From contig WIUZ02000010.1 in the NCBI GenBank assembly GCA_015956445.1, positions 806,001 to 870,000 on the forward strand: DNA of 64,000 nucleotides, in the 5' to 3' direction. Shown piece by piece: positions 23,873 to 34,629 of the stretch. How positions within the stretch are numbered: the first letter of the stretch is position 1; every line of letters begins with the position of its first letter. The notes beneath the pieces are model-generated. The model searched no databases. It saw nothing but the letters and a program-made list of their open reading frames with translations, and was not told the origin of the DNA. The DNA is from Thelephora terrestris. Lineage: Eukaryota; Basidiomycota; Agaricomycetes; Thelephorales; Thelephoraceae. Both the position numbers and the translations under genes were made by a program.

Positions 23873-24668
23873 TCGGCGAAGCGTGGCGACTACAAGGACC
23901 AGATCTTCCTCTGCGGACAAAATCTGTGAACACCGTCAGATTTCAAAGTACGACCCTTTTCACTGCATGGTGCAGACCGATGCAATCGATATTTCTCTGG
24001 AAACGCCGCGTTAGTTGGCAAAATAAATTCTCACACAATGGGGGTTGGAGCGCACCCTGGAGAACCCACTGCCGCGCCGACCTTCACCTTCAACGCAAGA
24101 CAGAGTTCATGTAACGACAGATCAAGGCCAGGGGTCGTGTTGTCGTCATTTCGCCGTTCCACTTCCAAAGCGGCCGGGACAGACATGAGATTGGTCGTGC
24201 CACGTAGACGATGGAGGCTGATGGAGGGTGGGACCGTCGGTCTTCCGAGGTGGCATCGTGCGCAAGGTCAGACGCGTGGACCTCGATCAACGCGCCTAGC
24301 GGCCATTCGGCCAAAAGTCCAGAAGAAAATAGGTCAAATTTTCAGGGCATTCGAATATGGGTCATACAGATTCACCTAAGACAAAACAAGGTGTCGAAGA
24401 GATGAATCAAAAACAAAAGCAATTAAATGCGAAGTGTATGAGAAAGTCATCGCGGGCTATGCCCATCGTAGTGTACAGCTAACGAGGTCCGTGCAATGGC
24501 GGAGGGTCATGCGTTGTGGTCATGAAAGAAGGTTCGAGTCCGAGAGCAAAAGGGTGCTGATACATGTAAACGAAAAAAAAGTCCGAACGTCGGCAAATGC
24601 GGAGTTGGGTGCAAAGCATTGTGTCAGGCCAGAAAAAACCGGCCCGTGTGCGTTGGTGTGGAGCACAA
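23873..24668. repeat. Duplicated upstream block, copy 2, with F-box leader
   Basis: Contains the minus-strand leader (about 24090-24310) shared with copies B and C and the block 24350-24570 that matches 21945-22140. A GGTTCGAGTCC string in the block resembles a tRNA T-arm, but no stem pairs around it. Confidence 0.55.
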
Positions 24669-25168
24669 TCACTCGATGACGAAGGTTGGACTTGAGTTTC
24701 CAGAGTCACCTACGACTGCGAACGAAGCGTGAGCAAGAGGTGAAACTCGTTTTCTGAAGGGATGAACGGGTACATACGGACGACAGAGTAATCGGATCCT
24801 GGAACTGTGTCTTCGGGGACTGTGACGGGGACACTCCCATCGGTCAGTTGGAAACCTTCCGCGAGGGGATTATCTGAAATGAAAGAGTTGAGGATTTCTG
24901 GGACACCTTGACGGCAAGGGGACTACCCACCAATGTCGAGAATGCCGGCCTTTGACAGGTAGACCGTCCCCACGGGGTTCGTGACACTCGCAGGTTCCTG
25001 GTCGAGGGCCCATTCGACGATGAACGTTCCTCCAACTTGCCATACGGTCGTTGCGGTTGGATCGAGGATCTTAGGAACCCAGACATCCCTGGTGTCAAGT
25101 TGTACTGGGGCGGCGAGGATAGCTGAAGCAGAGATGATAAGAGCGGCCAGAGTGTTCGTGAATTTCAT
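24669..25168 (-). CDS. Small secreted Kre9/KNH1-like protein
   Basis: Three exons (24931-25168, 24778-24873, 24669-24715) join in phase to 126 residues. A signal peptide (MKFTNTLAALIISASAILAAP) is followed by one Ig-like fold of the Kre9/KNH1 N-terminal family: ILDPTATTVWQVGGTFIVEWAL, TDGSVPVTVPEDTVPGSDYSV, and the typical ending GDSGNSSPTFVIE. Family members are extracellular and linked to cell wall beta-glucan assembly or wall association. No GPI signal or Ser/Thr-rich tail follows, so it should be freely secreted. Confidence 0.78.
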
Positions 25169-26339
25169 CGTGAAGATAGTTGTGTTTCGTGAGAGGGGAG
25201 GGAAGTGAGGGAGGTGGTAGTGGTCGAGGGTTGACAAGGGTGAGAACGGCGCGCGTTATGTACTTTTCTATTGGGAGCTGCAACCGGGCAGGACACGGGT
25301 CCGGGAGCTTTCTAGGCCACCCGCGGATCTCATTATAAATGCGCAGGATACAAAAGGGGGTGGCTCACTCCTTCTCCTTCCATCATTACATCATCTCACT
25401 TGATAGATCCGTCATGCCGAACGGTATGCTACAACGTTACAAACGTCGGGATTTTGCTAACCCCAACGTGCTCACAGCAAAGATGCGTAAATACGAATCC
25501 AAAAACATGGAGCGCAGCGGATGAAACTTGAAACGCCAACCAGGCTCAAGTCTGCCCACGAGGTCGTCAGACTTGAAAATGAATGAAATAGCTCCGGAGG
25601 GAGATGAAGGCCTTGGCACTCATATGAGCATAGGGACCCAATCGTGGCGAACCAGCGAAATTGCTCATTGATGAAGTAGAGCAGAGCTTCAAAAGGGTTC
25701 GTCCATCGCCCCTCCTAAGTTATCTATCTTCATCTTTCGAATCAAGCCACCCGACACAGCACCGGGCCTCCACCCGAAAGAAATAGCTCCGCCAGTCATA
25801 TCGGTGCTCTATGAATGTTCTCGAACATCCTTGCACAGGTCAGGCGGCCAGCGTCGTCACTCCGGCCAGGAGCAGCCGAGCGCGATAAGAGGTGACGCAC
25901 CGTGATGCATGATGCCCCAAGGTGTGTGATAGCCGAGTTATCACTTGCCGACGTTGACCTGCAGCTGATCAATATTCAACTTCCGTAGCCCAATGTCCGG
26001 TCCGCTCTCAGCGTTATCATTCATGCTTACATCAATTGGCTGAATCTTTGAACCCCGATAAGGACCGAGGCGGACCGAGACTCATGAGAGGGCACTTGTT
26101 GGGAGGACATTGGTGAAAGCGAGAGCGTGGCACCCCAACAGCTTGATCGGGGAACTTGCTGCCCTCACCACCCCCTTCAGGATGCGAACACGGAACGGAA
26201 ACCCAAAGACAATGCGGTTGGTTCTGAACTGTCCATCGCTGAACTTTGCAATGAACTTTGCAAGGTGTGTGTCGACTTTCATCTAATGATGACTTCTCCC
26301 AGAACCCATGTGTTACTGCTCCAGAGACGCGTTCACATT
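25169..26339. other. Intergenic, nothing recognised
   Basis: Upstream of the Kre9-like gene. A TATA-like ATTATAAATG lies near 25332, pointing away from that gene. No protein-coding frame is convincing. Confidence 0.35.
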
Positions 26340-26960
26340 TCTGCAGTTGACATGCTCCACTTAACTATCAACGCCACAACTCAGCAACTCATCGCCCCCT
26401 CCATCCGAAATCCCCGCTGCGGTGGCTTCTCACCTCGCGGATGGTGCATGATGCGTTGATGCGCCCATCGTCGGCACACACACTTCAGTGCTTCCGGCGT
26501 TTAGGTTTCTCCTTTAGTCACACCTCACATTCCAGAACAACCGAAGCGTATTGGCGTCTCGAGGATGATCTAAATCCATTCCCTGTCTCCGTTGATCCAG
26601 GGGGGAAAGTCCTCCGTCTGCAATAGCCAAGACTCCGATAGAAGGGTATCACCCATGACTGGCTACATCACGAGCCAAGTACAACTCGGGAGAGATTGGG
26701 CCAGGAATTTAGAGTTGTACCTGGCTCACGATGTTCCTGGTACAATCTCTCTCAACATTAAGAGACTTAGGCGCCACCAGGTCCGGTGATCCACCGAGAA
26801 AACGGCCGATGCGAATCCACTCTTTAATCAGGGCCTTGCCCATCACCAATACCGGTCGTGTCGGACCACCTCACATGTTTTCTTTTAAATCAGTCTTATG
26901 ATTTTCACGTCCCGGCGAGAAAGTTGGGAGACGACTTCCTCAACTTTTTACCCCCAATGC
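26340..26960 (+). pseudogene. F-box relic (copy E)
   Basis: Nucleotide-level remains of the F-box gene. Bases 26345-26450 (CAACTCATCGCCCCCTCC, GAAATCCCCGCTGCGGTG, GGCTTCTCACCTCGCGG) track the start of copies B and D, and about 26905-26960 reads KLGDDFLNFLPPMLKLQE, the counterpart of ELGDGLLKLFRSCPLLEE. Several frameshifts and deletions separate the pieces. Confidence 0.55.
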
Positions 26961-26999
26961 TGAAGCTGCAAGAACTGCACCTTAAAGATGGGCATTGTT

Positions 27000-27150
27000 T
27001 TTTGTCCCTCGCACGGACCTCATCATCGAATGCAGGAGCTGCGGAATCAAAAACCAGGGAAGGCAAGGGCGAGGATACCGATGAGATACAGACGAAACAC
27101 AACTGAAGGGAAGAGGCGGAACCTACTGTTTCTCGGTGGTCTGCTATGGT
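27000..27150 (-). pseudogene. Relic of ML-like gene 5' end
   Basis: Minus-strand bases about 27050-27140 are similar to the start and upstream region of the ML-like gene at 29166, including GGCAAGGGCG, the purine run with GGCGGAACCTACTGT, and TCTCGGTGG. The remaining exons are absent. Confidence 0.45.
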
Positions 27151-28483
27151 GCTTATGTACCTCCGCCTCGAATTTGCATGTCGCCCAAAGGAGGATCCAG
27201 AAGAAGAGTTCCTGGCTGAGAATCGTGGTTTGGGAGTAGGGCGGAACACTCTCAAAGTCAAGACAACACCCGCATTCAAGTTTATTACAGGCATCAGCAA
27301 ATCATGGAAAGTCCAGCAATTGGATATATCGGTCTACGAAAGTGGTAGGGCAATATATAGCCTTATAACGCATTATGTAGATCGGCGCGAAAGTTCACAC
27401 AACGGGTTACAACGGGTTATAATGCGTTATAAGCCCTTGTAGGGGAAATGCCTCGATCACCAGACTTTCCACGACTTGCTGATGGGGGTCGTGCCACAGG
27501 TTGCATCTGGGGAGTCCAGTGATCAAGGGGGGTTTCTAGGCTCTCTAGCTTTGATTGAGGGCGAATGCAAACGCCTCTAATCCCACATAAATTACCGCGT
27601 GGAATTCCGCTCATCCGACGAGCTTCTAATCGGTGGGGCGCGTGTGTTATCCATTGACACATGGAGTGAACATTTCAGTGGGCCTTTGTTGTATGCATAT
27701 AATCTCTCAGCCTTATTTTTCTCGACCTCTCGACTGTAAACTGTGAGCCACTCTCCCCGACCTGCATCTGTCTAGATCTCCTAGGATGCAAGTTCAATAC
27801 ATCACTCTCTGTTTTGAACATTAGATCAAAGGAAAAAATGCGGTTGGTTGCAATCAAGGGAACTCCAATTTCAATGAAAATCAATATCTGCGCATACGCT
27901 TCCATCCATGTGCGTTGGTGAAGCCGGTTTGCAATTTCGTAGCTTAGAGGGAAGTGACACTCGTTTGATGGAAGCACCTGGGGAAACCGGGTCACAGCAG
28001 TAGGGCATTTCGAGAATCCCAAGCAATCTGAAGCACATCGGTCGTGAAGCACCATTTTTTCTGATGCTGACGAGCTGATCACGGGCGAAATGAGAGACCC
28101 AGTCCACTGAAAACACACAGCCGGGGTGAGGCCTGGCAGGTGCTCGAAGTCGGTGGCGTCGATGGTGTCTTAGCTGTACGAGCAGAAGCCACGTTCTCCG
28201 TTGTTGACCCGATGCAAAAGTTGCTATAGTAAGCACCATACTGCGTTATGTCAAGTAAGTCACTCTCGTCTAGATCAATAACCCGCACATACCCCGAAGG
28301 TCGGTTCTGCGCGTCGTGGCCACGGGACCGCCGGAACGTTTGGGCAACTCATTCTCATCTTAGGATGAACGTTTCTTCACAAAATAAGTCAAATTGCACA
28401 CAAAGACGGCGAAATTGGAAACCAAAAGAACAATTCAACGGTAGCGCCAATGGCGGACTACTCGGGCTAGTAGACTCTTTTCT
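27151..28483. other. No supported gene
   Basis: Several overlapping minus-strand frames exist (27675-28118, 27871-28239) but they show neither a domain nor coherent splice sites. A short imperfect repeat GCGTTATAA / GGGTTATAATGCGTTATAA occurs at 27368-27432. Confidence 0.35.
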
Positions 28484-29166
28484 TTAGTTTGGAGTGAAGT
28501 CGAGGCAGAACAGAGTCTCGTGCAGGAGAACGAACCCCTTGACGCGAACGTCAATCTCATCTGCGAAGCCGTAAATCAAGGTTGTGCGGGTAGCCCATTT
28601 GGCCGACTCACTGAGAGGGACCCCCTTGGGTATGTAGACTTTGTTCGTTACCGAGTAGGTACCTGGTTGTATGGGACAGCTCAACCTGCCAATCAAAAGT
28701 TCAAAGTCATATTCAGTTAAAGCGTTTTAGCAATTACGTGGCAAGGATTATTGGCGTACAGTTCGCAAATGTCGACGGTCCTAGCCCACAACTGCTTGCT
28801 ACCCCGATCGACGACGAGCTGGAAGTATGATTGGTTCTGAATCCTGCGGTCAGTCAACACCGCCTGCCAGAGTCGCTTTATACACTTACGGTAATTTGCT
28901 TGGGGGTGGAGGCCTTGACGGTAACGCTGAAGAACTCGCCGGCCACGGGTTTGTCGGGAGAAATGTCGAAAGAGATCACGTTGTTGGTACCAGCTGCATG
29001 GTGATCACGTTCAACGAATTGGGCCTCGGGACGCAAGGATACACGTACCAGCACACGAAGTAAAGCCTTGGCCACCTCTTGCATGGACGCCACCGAGCGC
29101 GGGAACAGCGGAAGCAACACCGAGGAAGGCAAGGGCGTAGACAGCGAGAAAAAATAGACGAGCCAT
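28484..29166 (-). CDS. Small secreted ML/NPC2-like lipid-recognition protein (copy 2)
   Basis: Four exons (29049-29166, 28890-28993, 28760-28836, 28484-28685) join in phase to 166 residues. Signal peptide MARLFFLAVYALAFLGVASA; then FDISPDKPVAGEFFSVTVKA, YFQLVVDRG, a Cys in TVDICEL, CPIQPGTYSVTNKVYIPKGVP and the terminal ETLFCLDFTPN. Intron positions match those of copy 1 at 19346-20044, so the two are paralogues. The expected role is extracellular or vacuolar lipid binding. Confidence 0.62.
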
Positions 29167-31317
29167 GGCTGCAAGAGAAAGGCAGGACCTACTGTCTCTC
29201 GGTGGCCCAGCATCGCGGTTATGTACAGACTGTTTTAGTTGACAGTCTAACCTGGCACGCTGGAGGCTACCCCACGGTGTGTAACGAGTTGCCTACGGAG
29301 GGCCTCAACGTTCAGGCCCCAGTAAAAATTTCGTTGACCACCATCATTTGGCAACGATTCAAAGCGGCCAAACTGACCAAGAAATATGCTCACGGTTTGT
29401 GATCAGCCGCCTACGAAAGGCTTCGAAGCTCTCCAGCGAAAATGCTTTAACCTTCAGGCCCAGCAGAAAGTCCGTTGGTCAACACCAATACGGCCGGAGA
29501 GTTCAATGTGCCCGGGCCGCCGCCAGCACCTTCGATCATGATCCACTACAATTCGATCAAGTCTCAGCTTTCTTACGACGGAAACCGTGTATCCGGAATT
29601 AAATGTCGCATCCGTCCCACAAGATGTTGACTACTTGTTTCACACTTTGGCAAATCCTTTCTTCGATGGGTGGTGGCAACCGAAACGTTGGATCAGAAGC
29701 CCTCTCCAGACTCTTCAGTATCGGGGCGCCGTTGCGAATGAGGGGCAACGGAGATAGCTGACACGCCCCCGAATAATACAGTGAGCAGATCTGCAGCGCG
29801 AAAGTGTGAGAATGGTTTTTACGGCTCAAGGTTGAGCGGGACACTCATTGGGCCCTGCATAGGATGTAATCCTAGCGATTCGATGCGCGGTGGCGGTACC
29901 GAGCTCGACGTCCATGCTGCACTCATCTGGCATTCAATAGAGATAACTTCAGGAGGAATACGAGCCGGTCGACCCTGTCCCATCGATCTGTTTGGATGAA
30001 CGGAATTCGAATGGAATCGTACTGAATTGTTGGGTTTTGTAATGAGTAAGACCAGTCTCGCCGGTCCCGAGACAGACACCGCCTTCTTTATGTGAATCAG
30101 TGCTATGGGCTCGCTGACACTAATCCTGGGGATACCTTCAAAAAGTGCATACTTTGACACCTTGAACACCCCTTCACTCGTTAAGGAGTCCCGGGCTCCT
30201 AGTGCATCCGTACAGCGCAACGAGAGCTGCAGGCATCGATTCGAGTGGTCGTAAAAAGCGTCCAAGATCAGAAAGACCGCAGGTGGCCAACCCGACTTGG
30301 CGAGCCCCGAAGCTCCCCTTTGCGAACGGCTACGAACAACCACTTTGCGAGGCGGTGCTTTCAGAATCTTGCTGATCTGGCGTGTAAGATCGTATCGACC
30401 CGACCTCCACTCAGCGCATCGCACTCGGGCGAACCAAATGATCATGACACCCAACTTCAATTGAGCCCTTATTGCCCTCGGCTGAATCCTGGAAACTGTA
30501 AACACTCGGCAACTCGTCAATGATGACGAAAATCTGGACGAACGGTTCGCTTAAAACCACCAAGTGATGAACACCGTCAAAACAAGTCTCGAAGGATTTG
30601 CGTCCCCTTAGCGGGCTCTTCTCAAATATGTGGAACCCAGGCGAGTTTGTTGGACGGATGCAAAAACAGCCAAACAAAAGAGACACCTATTCGAACAACT
30701 CGTGTCCGTAGAGAGTTACCGAGGTGCCGAGTGAGAGCGATGTGACATTTGGATCCCAGCTCACAAGGGTTGGCGTACAGAGATGCTGGCACGAAGTGCG
30801 GTCGCGGTCCACGTTATTTTTGAATGCGGCACGTTGTGTACAAGGCAAGCATAAGGAATGCGCCAATGACTGGATGTGCAAACGAAAGCCGCGAGGGCCG
30901 ACTGGTCAGTTGATGCGGTGATCGCAGCACCTTTTTCCCTTTCCCGCCGATTCAGAGTTACCCCCTACTTCTGAACTCGAGGCTAGATTCGAGCCTGCTC
31001 CCTCTCGAGCATCTCGACTAGGGCCACGGCGGACATTCGGATTGCGTCCTCTTCATTCTACACCCGCATACAACGTGTACGGCAGATGATTCGTTGCGGT
31101 CGGGAGGCGTGGCACCCTTCTTTGAAACCTTTCATCCTTTGCATTCTCACCCAAAGCCGAAAGCCAGTCCGTGCACCATCGTGGCCGCGAGGCTTGGGCA
31201 ATGAGTCCGTGAGCTCTCAATATATAAACCAGCGGCGTTAACTCGCCTCCTCATACCCGTTCTGGCCCACACCTTCCAACTCTCACAAATCCCTCCCATT
31301 TCGAACATCTTGACCGT
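29167..31317. other. Long stretch without a supported gene
   Basis: The longest open frame (29819-30520, minus, 233 codons) has one F-box-like phrase (PARIPPEVISIE) but nothing around it supports a gene. A TATA-like CAATATATAAACC at 31218-31230 sits about 90 bp before an ATG at 31318. Otherwise I see nothing. Confidence 0.35.
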
Positions 31318-31928
31318 GATGGGCTCTTCCGTCGTCATCATCTCCTCCGTCAAAGCCTCCTTCAACGCCAACAGTCGTAACGTGCGCTCTGGCGGCAACG
31401 AGCTGGAATTTTACCGATTCCCTAAGACCGCAGCACGTGGTATACGACCTGTTGATGCATGCGAATCCCTCGGTGTTCGCTTCTTTTACGCTCACACCAT
31501 TCGTAGGCGCCTCCAAGGGTCGTAAAAACACAGATTCACGAAGAACATTCCCGGCTGACGCGTCAAAAGATCATCGATGTGAACTCTTCCAAACAAGTCC
31601 CCTTCCCTAGCTTCGGCGACACCTCGGAGAATCCTTCCGCATCTACGAGTCCCAGGGATCCTCTGAGATGCACGACAGATATCTCCAACGGCGTTGCGAA
31701 TGATCCGCCCCAGGAAGGTCTCTTCGTACGGTGCTTTGATTTTTTGAAGCGTGTCGGGGCGAACATGATTCTGCCGCCGTACACCGTTGACGAAGGGCTG
31801 AGTGGCGTTATAACCATGAAGCATGGTTACATGAACTTGGTGAGTCTTTGTCCGATGATTTACGGATGCACTGGCCACTGACACACTCGTCCAGAACGCA
31901 TCTATGGCGGAACTTCCCCTCGTGTAAA
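31318..31928 (+). CDS. Possible small spliced gene, function unknown
   Basis: Low-confidence model. An ATG at 31318 follows a TATA-like box. Around 31499-31838 a frame reads APPRVVKTQIHEEHSRL, IIDVNSSKQVPFPSFG, then CFDFLKRVGANMILPPYT and HGYMNL. A good donor (GTGAGT at 31839) and acceptor (GTCCAG at 31895) add NASMAELPLV and a stop at 31926-31928. The link between the first ATG and this exon needs an intron ending CGTAG at about 31498, and the first exon's frame is uncertain. No family is recognised. Confidence 0.3.
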
Positions 31929-32235
31929 CCGACCTATGTACATTCCGCATATCCAAAGCTGCCCTCATCCCCTTTATTTGTATGTACCGTCATGACCTGT
32001 ATTTATTCGCACTACACCGCGGAATTGCCTGAGGAAGGGGGAAACTTTACTCTCCACGAGCTTCGCACGTATCCACACACCACGATCGGAAGTCATAAGT
32101 ATGGACAACTCTCAGCGTTTTATAATTGAACAAGTCAGTATGTAAGTACAGGCAAGGTACAAGCTCGGCGTAGCATTTCGTGAGCCAAGAAAATTCCACC
32201 ACTCCTCTCAAACGCAAAAGCGAACGCGTCGCGCA

Positions 32236-34247
32236 TTAGTGATCTGCCTCTTCCCAAGCTCTCCCGACAGTCTTGGATAAATCTTGTTCTGTGATTTGTT
32301 TTCCACTTGTGAAATACCCAGCGGCGATCTTTGCGTCGATTTCGACCCGTGAATCCATTGGGATGAGGTGATCTGAACTCGGAGCGTTAGCGTAATCTTC
32401 CCGTTTTGCGCGTCGGTACGTACCCGGGAGGTCATACCGCTTGAGAATGGGTATACCGGAACCAACAATCGCGTCGTGCTTCCTGGGGTAGATAGGACAG
32501 AAGTCAGGATACACACGGCGGAAAGCGACGGAAAGAGTCCATACATGTCACTCATTGAAATCATGTTATCAATCTTCGTTATTCCCAACCAATGGAGGAC
32601 ATCAGGCATGAGAGCTTGGAACCTCATGTCCTTAACTCCTGCTATCAATTCAGTAGACTTGAAATATTTGTCGGCAGAGTCTCCTCCTCGTTTCCTCAAA
32701 TTGTAGACCAGATACCTGTAACGTTAGGGTAAAATCATCATTTGCCAGGTAACGAGGACAGAAATAGGATACCCACTTGGTGACTTCACCCAAAGCACGA
32801 CCCTCCTTCCTGAAGTAAACGACAACGCCGACGCCCCCACGTTGGGCGGTCCTGATGCACTCCTCGATGGCGAACACGAGGTACGGCTTACAGGTGCAAA
32901 TGTCCGAACCGAACACGTCAGAACCGTTACCTGTCACAATTCGAACGTCAGCCCGGTAATTCGGTACTCTTTGGAATCCGGAACGCTACTGACATTCGTC
33001 GTGGACACGGAGGGTCAATTCCTTTGATTCGTCGCGAACAAAGGCAGGGTTTCCAACTGTGGTATTTTAGTATTTATCCGAAGGTCCGAGAGGTGGAGGA
33101 TTGGGGGTACGTACAAATGTAGACGGTAAGATTTCCGATAGGTGGAAGGAAAACTTTGATATCCGGTCGGGTGATAAGTTCCGGGTACATTCCTCCGGTG
33201 TCTTCGAAGAGGGCACGACGCAGCAGTGTCTCGGATCTAGAGAACGAACGCGTCAAACCATCTCGCCGATGCGCATATTATGAGGGAATTACACACATTC
33301 CAAACCTCTCGGCGACGCCAGGGAGATACCAAACCGGCTCCACGGCGGCTTTCGAGGTATGAACTTCTATTCCAGGGTCCGCGTCACTCTCGGTGCCATC
33401 GGGATTAAGCAACGGTCGACTCTTCAATATGACCTTGTCGTCAATAACAAGGGTTCCCTTTCTTGAGCTCTCGTCGAGTTCAGAGAGTTTGATATGGGCT
33501 TTAGTAACCGCTATACTGGGTCGGACGTCCAGCCCCAACTCCTCGATCTCTTTCTTGAAAACTTGGGGAACGAGATGTCCCCACGGATCAAATGAGACGA
33601 TCTTGGACACATCAGACCACGCCTTATTTGGTGGGATTTCTACGGGTGGCTCTGTCAACGAGTAGTCGGGTTTGTGTGTTGGTGAGAGGGATCCCATCGC
33701 AATAGAAAGGGCGCGGTAGATAGAGTACGATCCCGAATGGGCCCCGAGGGCATTTCTCCGCTTGATGCTGCTGGGAAGACGAGAACAGATGACGGGTCCA
33801 CGGAGATTTACGTCTGCAGCACCCCAGTTGAGAGTGTACGGATTGATACCGTACTGATCCGGGTACGCTGTGGGTAGTCGGAAAGGTTTAATCGGTTGTG
33901 AGTCAGAACAGAGCTTGACAACAACGGACTCGTCAACATGACTCTGGAAGGGTACAAGTTCTTTTCTCTCTCCTTCTCGGTTGGGGAAGTGGCATTTGAA
34001 ACTTTGGGGAGAGACGCAACGGGCACCGATGGCGATTCTGTCTTCAGAATACCAGACGCTGTACCCGGAGAATCCGGAACACTACGCTGACCGACAAGGT
34101 TGTCGACCTATGAAAGACCACTTGGTCAGACCACACTTGCGGGGTGCCCACGCCGATGTTCCGACATACCTTGGCTTGCAATGATTGCTGAGACACCTGG
34201 AGAGCTTGGAGCTGGCCGAGGATCTGCTTCAGAATGGCCTCGGACAT
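32236..34247 (-). CDS. URC1: Urc1-like protein of the GTP cyclohydrolase II family
   Basis: Homologue of fungal Urc1, required for the uracil catabolic route and related to GTP cyclohydrolase II, which opens the purine ring of GTP. Eight exons join in phase (34170-34247, 33297-34081, 33115-33236, 32994-33056, 32777-32930, 32545-32715, 32424-32482, 32236-32372), 522 residues. The N-terminal half is the Urc1-specific region (NPYTLNWGAADVNLRGPV; SFDPWGHLVPQVF). The cyclohydrolase core has the zinc site as HDEC...DICTC (C-x11-C-x-C, as in RibA) and the substrate motif RKEGRALGEVTK. Late motifs DMRFQALMPDVLHWLGI and HDAIVGSGI are typical of Urc1. No other uracil catabolism gene is adjacent. The assignment rests on remembered family motifs. 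Confidence 0.85.
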
Positions 34248-34629
34248 GTTGATTATTGAGGGCGAGCGACGATGCGAAGCGTTTGTGTGAATTCGGATGA
34301 GTGCGGCCGGGGGGATAAAGGAAAGACAACGTATGATTTCATCCCATTTTATCCTGAGTTAGAAGATCGACAGGCTGACATCAGCACCTCCTTCGGCTCA
34401 AATTTACGTATTTCTGCGGACACCCGGAACATAAACAGGGGAACATTCGGACGTAAGTGTTCTCGTCTGTGTGCGCCGATGTTCAGCCACAAAAGGTGGA
34501 TAAGCGTAAGCTGTTCAAGCCATTTGGCCGTTACAGCGTAGTAAGTACGCTCGGCCCTGGGAGTGGAAATATTCCCACGACAACTCATGATATTGGGTAA
34601 AGTCACTACTGGGTACCCGTACAGAACCT
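34248..34629. other. Intergenic between Urc1-like and Dicer-like genes
   Basis: Holds the promoter of the Urc1-like gene and the 3' end of the Dicer-like gene, both transcribed leftward. No additional gene is seen. Confidence 0.4.

Noticed and set aside
29819-30520. 233-codon minus-strand frame as an F-box gene
   Set aside because: Only one short phrase (IPPEVIS) resembles an F-box; no ordered repeats or conserved helix follow.
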